This document shows, one piece after another, positions 1-6,186 of a DNA stretch of 7,674 bases. The position numbers and the translations under genes were made by a program. The notes beneath the pieces were generated by a model. It was not told the DNA's origin and searched no databases. It saw only the letters and a list, made by a program, of their open reading frames with translations. Numbering within the stretch: the stretch's first letter is position 1; every line of letters starts with the position of its first letter. Origin of the DNA: Treponema sp. (GTDB lineage: Bacteria > Spirochaetota > Spirochaetia > Treponematales > Breznakiellaceae); the NCBI GenBank assembly GCA_031275535.1, contig JAISOR010000051.1, forward strand, positions 1 through 7,674, in the 5' to 3' direction.

Positions 1-83
1 TCCGGGGGGTCCCCTATGGATTTGACACGGACACGCCCTGAAAAGCACGTGATAACGGGTTGATGAAAAAAGGCAGCATCTCC

Positions 84-97
84 CCCGCGCAAGCGGG
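84..97 (+). terminator. Small GNRA-loop hairpin, possible weak terminator
   Basis: The plus strand reads CCCGC, loop GCAA, GCGGG, followed by TTCTTTA. The stem is five GC-rich pairs with a GNRA-class tetraloop, and the U-rich tail is short and interrupted. It lies about 20 to 45 bp after the two stop codons that could end a gene entering from the left, which is where a terminator would sit. The stem is short for an intrinsic terminator, so it could equally be part of a structured leader or chance. Confidence 0.25.
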
Positions 98-197
98 TTC
101 TTTAGGCCCAATAAAAGCCACTGTTCCGAATAAGGCATCAGGCCGGACCCCAAGTAATTTCCTCCCCGGACCGGTGTAGTTCCCGTAATGTATCCCG

Positions 198-237
198 GAT
201 AAAGAGTAAATGCTTTTGCCCTGGTCCTTCTGTGCTG
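198..237 (+). repeat. Copy A of a repeat-like intergenic element
   Basis: A 26-bp core at 198-223 matches the minus-strand core at 4824-4849 at 24 of 26 positions (both contain AGTAAA, then GCTTTTGCCCTG). After a 4-bp spacer, a second block at 228-237 (TTCTGTGCTG) matches 8 of 10 bases of the block at 4804-4813 in the other copy, where the spacer is 10 bp. The copy sits 20 to 60 bp before the helicase start codon. Its function is unknown: it could be a shared regulatory site or a degenerate dispersed repeat. Confidence 0.5.
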
Positions 238-257
238 TTTTAGGGTACCATACCGGT

Positions 258-1475
258 ATGGCAGATTCTTTTTCCGGCCTGGGGGTGGCGCCTTTTTTTG
301 TTGAAAGGCTCGGGGAGCGGGATATCCGCGTTCCCACGGCTATCCAGGCCCTCATTATTCCCCGTCTCCTTTTGGGGGAAAACATCCTTTTCCGTTCCGC
401 CACGGGCACGGGAAAGACCTTTGCGTACCTTATTCCCCTCTTTCAGAACTTGCTCGGTTTGCCCTCCGGGGCTGCCGGCGGTCCGGCGGACTCCGGTCCG
501 GGGACCGCGGGCGGGAAGGGCCCGCTCATCCTTATCCTGGCCCCCACCTACGAACTCTGCTCCCAGATTAAGCAGGAGGCGGATTTCCTCCTCCGTGCGT
601 ACCCCGGAGGCACTGTCCCGGCCCATCCCCCTAAGGCAAGCCTGATTATCGGGTCCGCCCAACCAGGACGGCAGATTGAGACCCTGAAGAAGGACCGCCC
701 CGCGGTGCTGGTGGGAAACCCCGGCAGGCTCCTGCACCTGGCCCGGATGGGGAAACTCCGGCTCGGGGGAGTCCGGGCCCTGGTCCTGGATGAGGGAGAC
801 CGGCTCGTGGCGGATGAACTCCTGGGGGAAACCCGGGACCTGGCGGCCCTGGTCAACCCGGACCGGATCACCGCCGCCTGTTCGGCCACCATGGGGCTTA
901 AAAGCCGGGAACGGCTGCTACCCCTCATGGGGACCCCCGTGGCCGGGGCAGAAACCGAAGACCGGGAAATACTCCGGGACCGCATCATCCATTGGGCCCT
1001 CTTCAGCGAGGGCCGGCGGAAGATCGCCACCCTCCGTTCTTTTATCGCCGCGGTACAGCCCAGGAAGGCCCTGGTCTTTACCGGCCAGGGCTGGGATGTG
1101 GGGAACATTGTTTCCCAGCTCCAGCATCATCAGCTTGCCGCCGTGGGCTTGTACGGCGATATGGATAAAAGGAAGCGGAAGGCCGCGCTGGACGATTTTC
1201 GCCGGGACCGGGCGCGGATCCTGGTTTCCAGCGATCTTGCCGCCCGGGGGCTCGATATTCCCGGCATAAGCCATATTATTGCCCTGGATCTGCCCCCCGG
1301 CCCGGAGGCCTATATACACCGTTCAGGCCGGACCGCCCGGGCGGGTAAACGGGGGCTTATGGTTACCATTGGGGACGAGGAAGAACTGCGGAGACTTGCG
1401 GTGCTGGAGAAGAAGCTGGGGATCACGGTCTACCCTAAGGTGCTTTCCCATGGCGGTATCCATGCCCCAGCCTGA
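258..1475 (+). CDS. DEAD-box ATP-dependent RNA helicase (DEGD variant)
   Basis: This 405-residue protein is a superfamily 2 RNA helicase that should use ATP to unwind RNA or remodel RNA-protein complexes in the cytoplasm. Visible motifs, in order: Q motif with Phe5 and PTAIQ at 26-30; motif I ATGTGKT at 48-54; motif Ia PTYELCSQ at 96-103; NPGR at 154-157; motif II DEGD at 178-181, where DEAD is usual; SAT at 209-211; motif V SSDLAARGLDIP at 324-335; motif VI HRSGRTAR at 354-361. Both RecA-like lobes are complete, but there is almost no C-terminal extension, so no extra RNA-binding domain. Residues 71-89 form a Gly/Pro/Ala-rich insert between motifs I and Ia. ATG 258 is chosen over ATG 210 because the Phe-to-Gln spacing of the Q motif then begins right after the start, and because 210 lies inside the repeat-like element. 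The ribosome site is weak. The cellular substrate cannot be told. The 3' end overlaps the opposing gene by 41 bp. Confidence 0.93.
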   Translation: MADSFSGLGVAPFFVERLGERDIRVPTAIQALIIPRLLLGENILFRSATGTGKTFAYLIPLFQNLLGLPSGAAGGPADSGPGTAGGKGPLILILAPTYELCSQIKQEADFLLRAYPGGTVPAHPPKASLIIGSAQPGRQIETLKKDRPAVLVGNPGRLLHLARMGKLRLGGVRALVLDEGDRLVADELLGETRDLAALVNPDRITAACSATMGLKSRERLLPLMGTPVAGAETEDREILRDRIIHWALFSEGRRKIATLRSFIAAVQPRKALVFTGQGWDVGNIVSQLQHHQLAAVGLYGDMDKRKRKAALDDFRRDRARILVSSDLAARGLDIPGISHIIALDLPPGPEAYIHRSGRTARAGKRGLMVTIGDEEELRRLAVLEKKLGITVYPKVLSHGGIHAPA

Positions 1476-3084
1476 AATGCAGGCCCACCGTACATTCCAG
1501 GGCGGCCCTTCTGTCCTTTATCAACAAGGCGGGGCTAAAGAGCAATTCCAGGTATTTCCAGGTATAGGTACAGGGCAGATCCAGGGAAACGTATAAGATC
1601 CGCCGGCCGTTTTTAACCTCATCGTCCCCGGCATAGGGGGTATCCACCAGGTTTACCCCGTCGAGTTTGGAGAGGATCAGCAGATCCGCCTTAATCTTTA
1701 AATTGAATTGGGGAAAATCCAGGGCCGATACCAGGCGCCCCCAGATGGTTCCCGGCCCATAGGGGCTGGTCAGGGGGAGGAGGATCGCCTGGTTATTCGG
1801 GGCATAGCGGTAGATGGCCCTGGCCAGGGGCGCTTCTCCCCAGGAGACCTCATCGGCGTCCCCAAAGGCATAATTTCCCCACAGATAATGGGTATAGCCC
1901 CCTTCCAGGAGGAAATCCGGAACCGGTCCCGGAGCGGCGCTGTACTCCAACTGGAGGATCCCCGCCGGAATGGTGGGCGTAGGCCCGTCGGGAAGGCCCA
2001 AGGCCTTGGCGCTGATATCGTCGAAACCCAGGATCCCCGTTAGGGTGAATCCGGGATAAAAGGTCCAGGAGAGATCAAAGATCATGTTCAGGTTATTAGG
2101 CCGGATGTCCGCGTTGTGGTAGATAAAGACGGGCAATATATCGGTCATAAGGAACATATTATTGCTTCGGGCATAGACCACGGTTCCCCCGATCCCCGCT
2201 TTAAGGGCCCCGAAATTCCATTGAAAACGGTGAACCGCCGTCAGGATCGTGGTGGGGTTGGAATCTTTCATAAAGCCGAAGGCATCGCTATCCTGCTCCT
2301 TGGCATTCCTGTTAGGGTCTACGTCGTGGGATGCCTTCTTGGGCTGGATGGTGGCCAGGAGATAGTCAAAGCTGAAGGGGCCCAGGGGCACGGAGAGCCG
2401 GAGGCCGTCCTGGTAGGGGAGGCGGCCCGAGGGGTAGAGGCTTGCCCCCGGGGTATGTCCAAAATGAACCCTGTCCCGGCCAATGGAGACATCCAGGTGT
2501 TTCCCGTTCCAGGAAAAGATCCCCTTGGACAGGAGATCGAAGGATATATCCACCTCCGGCAGGGGGACAAAGTTATTATAGGGACTGAAATCCTCCTTCC
2601 AGGGGGGCCGCAGCTCCGCCTGGAGCTCCGTATAGGGGCCGGTGAATTTTTCCACCCCCCCTTCCAGGCTTAGGAGGGGGGAGAACCCAAGGTAGGCCCG
2701 CCGTACATCTTCCCCGTTTTTAACCGCCCCGTCGTCCACCAGGGTTGAACCGGTTCTAAAGCGGTGTTCATAGGCCGCCGCCAGGGAACCATGCAGGAAC
2801 AGGGCCTCCTCTTCCTTTGGCTTCAGGCGATCCAGGAGTTCCTCCAGGAGCAGTTGGTCCTCCCCGGATTTTAGGGTGGAGAGCTTCTCCCCCAGCTCCG
2901 CCAGGTCGCTCCCATGGACCGGATACGCGCTGAGGGGCAGGACCTTTCCCGCCCGGCGGTAGAGACGGCGGAGCAGGCTTACCTCGGGGCTGTCCTCATA
3001 AAAAAGTTCCCCCCAGAGCTTCCCCGCCCCGGAGAAGAGGAGGAGGATCGCCAGTAAGAGGCCCCCGGATCTTAGCTTAAACAT
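1435..3084 (-). CDS. Exported beta-barrel outer-membrane protein, possibly Wzi-like
   Basis: This 549-residue protein begins with a signal peptide (basic MFKLR, then a hydrophobic core to about residue 20, no lipobox cysteine). Residues 32-95 look helical and charged, and residues 130-540 are rich in alternating hydrophobic and aromatic strands, as in an outer-membrane beta-barrel. A GRDRVHFGHTPG stretch at 202-213 and an NNL...FDD pattern at 330-356 recall Wzi-type capsule-assembly barrels, but this is a pattern resemblance, not a search result. The upstream barrel gene has comparable patterns at similar places, so the two may be paralogues. The start lies 10 bp after the stop of that gene with no clear ribosome site, which suggests translational coupling in one transcript. 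The last strand ends near residue 540, followed by a tail, HGYRHGKAP; the last 12 codons and the stop lie within the overlap with the helicase gene. Function is unknown; a surface, porin-like or polysaccharide-related role is possible. Confidence 0.85.
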   Translation of the reverse strand: MFKLRSGGLLLAILLLFSGAGKLWGELFYEDSPEVSLLRRLYRRAGKVLPLSAYPVHGSDLAELGEKLSTLKSGEDQLLLEELLDRLKPKEEEALFLHGSLAAAYEHRFRTGSTLVDDGAVKNGEDVRRAYLGFSPLLSLEGGVEKFTGPYTELQAELRPPWKEDFSPYNNFVPLPEVDISFDLLSKGIFSWNGKHLDVSIGRDRVHFGHTPGASLYPSGRLPYQDGLRLSVPLGPFSFDYLLATIQPKKASHDVDPNRNAKEQDSDAFGFMKDSNPTTILTAVHRFQWNFGALKAGIGGTVVYARSNNMFLMTDILPVFIYHNADIRPNNLNMIFDLSWTFYPGFTLTGILGFDDISAKALGLPDGPTPTIPAGILQLEYSAAPGPVPDFLLEGGYTHYLWGNYAFGDADEVSWGEAPLARAIYRYAPNNQAILLPLTSPYGPGTIWGRLVSALDFPQFNLKIKADLLILSKLDGVNLVDTPYAGDDEVKNGRRILYVSLDLPCTYTWKYLELLFSPALLIKDRRAALECTVGLHFRLGHGYRHGKAP

Positions 3085-3094
3085 CTACGCAGGC

Positions 3095-4759
3095 TCAGAG
3101 GACGCCCAGGGTGAGTTTTGCCCCAATGGAAAAACGGAAGATAAACTCATGCGTATTCGAGGCTTTCCATATCCAGATATCATCATCGATAGTCCTCTCT
3201 CCGTTACCGGCGGTATATGGGTCCCTTTCCGCAGGGACCAGGGTAAGCTTATTGAAGCGCCCCCCCAGGGCGATGGCGGTGAACAGGGTCAGGGGAAGCC
3301 GCCTTTGGGATACAAGGAAGCGCCGGGATACCTGGACCCGCAGTTCCAGGAGCTTTTCAAGGTTGCCGTCATCCAGCAGGCTGGAGCCCTCTTTGTCATT
3401 GTAGAGGTTGCTCCTGCTGTCATAGTCATGCCAGGGATTGGCGGGGGAATTGTTTCCCGAAAGCACCAATTCCAGTTCCGCGTTGACCAGGAAGTTATAG
3501 AAGCTGTTCCGATAATCCGCCTGGAAGGCGATGTTGTTTTCCCCGTGTTTATAACCGATCATATTGTCCTGAATAAGGATGCTTACCGGGGTGCCCCCGC
3601 TTTCATCGTCGAAGTACCGGGTCTCGGGGTAGTAGGTGTATCCGTAGGCGGTGGCGGCGCTGTCATTTTGATATTTCCCCGTATCATCGGTGCCGATGGG
3701 CTCAAAGGTATACTTAAGCGCGCCCCCGTGGTGCAGGCCAAAACGCCCGTAGGGGGTCTGTATCCGGCCCCCCAGGGCCCAGGCCGCCTTCCAGGGGTTG
3801 TTGGAAAACCCATCATAGATAAACCGGAGGAATCCCAGGCTAAAATCGTCCACCAGCACCTGGGCATAGGCGCTCCAATCGGTTTTATCAATATCCCAGA
3901 AAAGGCCGATGAGGTTGTTTTCGTTTGACGCGGTGGTCCAGGGGCGGCCGGGGGTCCCCTTAACGTACTGGATAAAATACTGGGGTATGGGGTTCAGCAA
4001 ATATTCAAGGTCAAAGGACCGGCCCGTATATACCGCGGCGTCCAGGAAACCGATCCGCCAGTCCTTTATCTTAAGGCCGTAGATCTTGTAGTTCACCCCC
4101 CGGTCGGGAAACCCGTAATCCTGAAGGCCGGAGGTGTCGTTTGGGGGATTAGGATCGGGGGGCTCAAGAAATTTATCCGGATCTCCGGTTTTCCGCCGGT
4201 AATACTCATTCCATGCCGGGGAGGATACGCTGTTCCGGGCGGTGGCCTCTATCCACTGGGTCTGGTAGATAAAACGGGGGGTTTCAAAATCCAGTTCCAC
4301 CGTATTGGCGGAATGGCCCAGGGAATTCACAAAGAGGGAATAGGGGGAATCCACAATATCATAGACCCGGAAACGCCCCCCCCGCAGGGAAAAGGGTCCC
4401 TTGGAATAGGAGAGCCCCCCCTCATTCATAAAGAAATAGAAGCCCCCCAGATTACCGCTGGGCAGCATGGCCCGGTTGGGGGCGTATTTCTGATCGTTAC
4501 TCATGGAGAGATCCGCCACCAGGTTAAAGGGTCCCGCCAGATAGTCCATCCGGATGGTCTCCCGGTTCCAGAAAGATTTTTCCATGACCCCAAAGTCAAC
4601 GCCAAAATCGAGGTCCAGCCGGTCATCCTCGCCGAACAGGGGCCGGGTCAGGGGAATAAGGGGTTTCCGCTCCTCCGCGGGCTCCTCCTCCGGTTCCTGG
4701 GCTATGGCAAGGGAACAAACACAAAGCAGCAACACCATAAAGCAAAAGAAATTTTTCAT
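3095..4759 (-). CDS. Exported beta-barrel outer-membrane protein, first gene of pair
   Basis: This 554-residue protein has a clear signal peptide: MKNFF, then a hydrophobic core ending in SLAIAQ, with likely cleavage near Ala20. The mature N terminus is a short acidic linker (EPEEEPAEE) followed by a proline-containing stretch. From about residue 45 to the end the sequence alternates polar with aromatic or hydrophobic residues, has many Tyr, Trp, Phe and Gly, and finishes in hydrophobic strands (FIFRFSIGAKLTLGVL), all typical of an outer-membrane beta-barrel. GGRFRVYDIVD near 127 and NNLIGLFWDID then LVDDFS at 281-307 resemble patterns in the downstream gene and in Wzi-type barrels. ATG 4759 is chosen because AGAGG lies 7 bp before it, the signal peptide starts there, and a promoter sits just upstream; extending to TTG 4831 would translate the promoter. 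The product is probably made together with the downstream barrel. Function and ligand are not identifiable. The gene carries G tracts of 8, 7 and 7 bases. Confidence 0.87.
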   Translation of the reverse strand: MKNFFCFMVLLLCVCSLAIAQEPEEEPAEERKPLIPLTRPLFGEDDRLDLDFGVDFGVMEKSFWNRETIRMDYLAGPFNLVADLSMSNDQKYAPNRAMLPSGNLGGFYFFMNEGGLSYSKGPFSLRGGRFRVYDIVDSPYSLFVNSLGHSANTVELDFETPRFIYQTQWIEATARNSVSSPAWNEYYRRKTGDPDKFLEPPDPNPPNDTSGLQDYGFPDRGVNYKIYGLKIKDWRIGFLDAAVYTGRSFDLEYLLNPIPQYFIQYVKGTPGRPWTTASNENNLIGLFWDIDKTDWSAYAQVLVDDFSLGFLRFIYDGFSNNPWKAAWALGGRIQTPYGRFGLHHGGALKYTFEPIGTDDTGKYQNDSAATAYGYTYYPETRYFDDESGGTPVSILIQDNMIGYKHGENNIAFQADYRNSFYNFLVNAELELVLSGNNSPANPWHDYDSRSNLYNDKEGSSLLDDGNLEKLLELRVQVSRRFLVSQRRLPLTLFTAIALGGRFNKLTLVPAERDPYTAGNGERTIDDDIWIWKASNTHEFIFRFSIGAKLTLGVL

Positions 4760-4766
4760 CGATAAA

Positions 4767-4771
4767 CCTCT
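4767..4771 (-). promoter_or_regulatory. Ribosome binding site of the first barrel gene
   Basis: AGAGG on the minus strand lies 7 bp before ATG 4759. It decides this start over the longer in-frame extension, which has no such site. The predicted transcription start is at about 4771-4772, so the leader would be only about 12 nt, with the ribosome site at its very 5' end. Confidence 0.7.
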
Positions 4772-4777
4772 GAATTC

Positions 4778-4806
4778 ATTATAATATACCGGTGAAAATG
4801 GCTCAA
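4778..4806 (-). promoter_or_regulatory. Sigma-70-type promoter of the barrel-protein operon
   Basis: On the minus strand, TTGAGC (4806-4801) is followed by a 17-bp spacer and a perfect TATAAT (4783-4778). The first four bases of the -35 match the TTGACA consensus. It faces the two barrel genes and lies 18 bp before the first start codon. It also lies inside the same gap as repeat-like copy B, whose second block overlaps the -35 box. An alternative -10 (TATATT) starts five bases further upstream. Confidence 0.75.
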
Positions 4807-4849
4807 CACAGGATTTCGACAAGCAGGGCAAAAGCGTTTACTCTCTATC
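4804..4849 (-). repeat. Copy B of a repeat-like intergenic element
   Basis: Read on the minus strand, a 26-bp core at 4824-4849 matches the plus-strand core at 198-223 with two mismatches. After a 10-bp spacer a block TCCTGTGTTG (4813-4804) corresponds to 228-237 in copy A. The last bases overlap the -35 box of the barrel operon promoter. The copy lies just after the end of the CNNM gene, so it could act in the 3' region of that transcript, as a site upstream of the barrel promoter, or simply be a dispersed repeat. Confidence 0.5.
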
Positions 4850-4869
4850 GGGGTTTTCCGTGGGGAGGG

Positions 4870-6186
4870 TCAATTTTCCGGGGGGGACATGAGGATCTTG
4901 TCGATCCGGTTTCCATCCATGTCCACGATCTTAAAACTGAACCCGTTCCATTGGAAACTTGCCCCGGTCCGGGGTATTTCCCCCGCCAGTTCCAGGACAA
5001 AACCCGCCAGGGTATGGTATTCCTGGTGATCTCCGGGCAGATCGCCCAGGGCCAGGAGTTTGACAATATCGTCGATATTCACGCTGCCGTCCGCCAGGTA
5101 GGTCCCGTCCTCTTGCCGGAGGATGCCTTCTTCCTCCTGGGTGGAGGCGGATAATTCCCCCACGATTTCTTCAAAGAGATCCAGTACCGAAAGGACCCCC
5201 GAAAAACCGCCGTACTCATCCATAACAAAAAGAAAATCCGCTTCCCCCTTTTTAAAAGACTCAAAGGCCTTGAGCGCGGACATGGTTTCGGGCACAAAGT
5301 AGGGAGGCCGGGTGATGGCCTTGAGACCCCGCCAGGGTTCTTCCAGCAGGGCCAGGAGTATATCCTGGACCGATACCACCCCGGCGACTTCGTCCAGGGT
5401 CCCGGCGGCCACGGGAAAATAGCGCTGTTCCCGGAAGGCCAGGGCCGCGGCCCGGACCTCCTCCCGATCCGAGTTGATGTCGAGCCATTCAATTTCTGAA
5501 CGGTGGGTCATGAAGGTCCCCACGGGCCGGTCCCCCAGATAAAAGACCCCCTCCACCATGGTCCGTTCCTCGCTTTCCACAATGCCGGATTTTTCTCCCT
5601 CTATAAGGGCAATCCGTAATTCGTCCTCGGTCATTCCCGGGTCCGGGGCGTGGCCGATCCCCAGGGCCCGGAGGATCATGCCGGAAAACCGGGATACCCC
5701 CGCGGTGAGGGGCGCGCAGAAGACCGAGAGGACCCTGATAAGGGGGAGGGTCCGGGCCAGTATTTTTTCCGGGGCCCCCAGGGCCAGTTGTTTGGGGAGG
5801 GCCTCCCCCAGGATGATGGACAGCGGGGTAAGGACCAGGGCAAGGGCGGCGGCGGCGAGGAAATCCCCATAGGGGGCCAGGGCCTCTATGGTCTTGAGAC
5901 AGGCCCCCAGGAACCAACTTATCCGGATGCCGCCAAAGGCGCCGGCCAGGATCCCCAGGAAAACGCCCCATATTCTGAGGGCCGAGAGCAGGGGGCCGGA
6001 ATTTTCCGCCGCTTCCAGGGCCCGGCGGTATTTCCGGTCCCCGGTTTCGGCCTTTGCCCGGAGCCGGGGCTTCCGGGAAGAAACCAGGGCCCTTTCAATC
6101 AGGGAAAAGAGGCCCCCCAGGACGATTATTCCCAGGATAATGAGTATCGCGGATAAAGGGGGCTCCCCGGCAGGTGCGGAATTCAT
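4870..6186 (-). CDS. CNNM/CorC-type (TlyC-like) CBS-domain membrane protein
   Basis: This 438-residue inner-membrane protein has the full architecture of the CNNM/CorC family, members of which are implicated in magnesium or other divalent-cation efflux; older names are hemolysin or TlyC. The DUF21/CNNM membrane domain spans about 1-175, with hydrophobic segments near 11-30, 68-95, 108-127 and 143-165. The conserved Glu31 follows the first helix, and GEALPK sits at 127-132. A linker with TEDELR and EGEKSG leads to a CBS pair at about 218-340 (MTHRSEIEWLD at 226-236, VSVQDIL at 271-277). DEYGGFSGV (323-331) is the family signature. A CorC_HlyC domain follows at about 352-435. Its ATG overlaps the TGA of the upstream HD-GYP gene as ATGA, and GGAGG is 13 bp away, so translation is probably coupled. 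Transport activity and ion are inferred from the family; a hemolysin role is not supported by the sequence. Confidence 0.93.
   Translation of the reverse strand: MNSAPAGEPPLSAILIILGIIVLGGLFSLIERALVSSRKPRLRAKAETGDRKYRRALEAAENSGPLLSALRIWGVFLGILAGAFGGIRISWFLGACLKTIEALAPYGDFLAAAALALVLTPLSIILGEALPKQLALGAPEKILARTLPLIRVLSVFCAPLTAGVSRFSGMILRALGIGHAPDPGMTEDELRIALIEGEKSGIVESEERTMVEGVFYLGDRPVGTFMTHRSEIEWLDINSDREEVRAAALAFREQRYFPVAAGTLDEVAGVVSVQDILLALLEEPWRGLKAITRPPYFVPETMSALKAFESFKKGEADFLFVMDEYGGFSGVLSVLDLFEEIVGELSASTQEEEGILRQEDGTYLADGSVNIDDIVKLLALGDLPGDHQEYHTLAGFVLELAGEIPRTGASFQWNGFSFKIVDMDGNRIDKILMSPPEN

Larger units (their letters stand above)
1..257. other. Region upstream of the helicase gene, no complete gene seen
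   Basis: No complete gene is supported here. On the plus strand two short open stretches enter from the left edge, one ending in TGA at 39-41 and one ending in TGA at 61-63; either could be the last codons of a gene outside the window, and the frame ending at 41 has the more natural codon choice, but 12 to 20 codons cannot decide. A minus-strand open frame covers 14-409 but runs antisense into the helicase gene and resembles nothing I recognise, so it is probably a shadow. The stretch also holds a tandem GACACG GACACG at 24-35, a small hairpin at 84-97 and a repeat-like element at 198-237. No convincing sigma-70 promoter for the helicase could be picked out. Confidence 0.5.

Noticed and set aside
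210..257. N-terminal extension of the helicase from ATG 210
   Set aside because: The extra 16 residues precede the Q motif and look unlike a helicase N terminus, and the ATG lies inside the 26-bp core shared with 4824-4849, which is not coding in its other copy.
14..409. Minus-strand open frame of 131 codons covering the helicase start
   Set aside because: It is antisense to the well-supported helicase N terminus for more than a third of its length, shows no recognisable domain and has no clear ribosome site.
1499..1520. Possible terminator of the helicase (AGGG CGG CCCT followed by a T-containing stretch)
   Set aside because: The stem is only four pairs, the tail is not a U run, and it lies within the opposing barrel gene, where the codons explain the sequence.
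3149..3928. Long plus-strand open frame opposite the first barrel gene
   Set aside because: It is antisense to a gene with a signal peptide, promoter and ribosome site, and its Gly/Val/Pro-rich product has the look of a GC-rich shadow frame.
4760..4831. N-terminal extension of the first barrel protein from TTG 4831
   Set aside because: It would put 24 residues before a clear signal peptide and would translate the TATAAT promoter and the ribosome site.
4870..6186. Hemolysin (TlyC) function for the CNNM/CorC protein
   Set aside because: The name is historical; the four membrane segments, CBS pair and CorC_HlyC domain point to the cation-transport family, and nothing in the sequence supports lysis.
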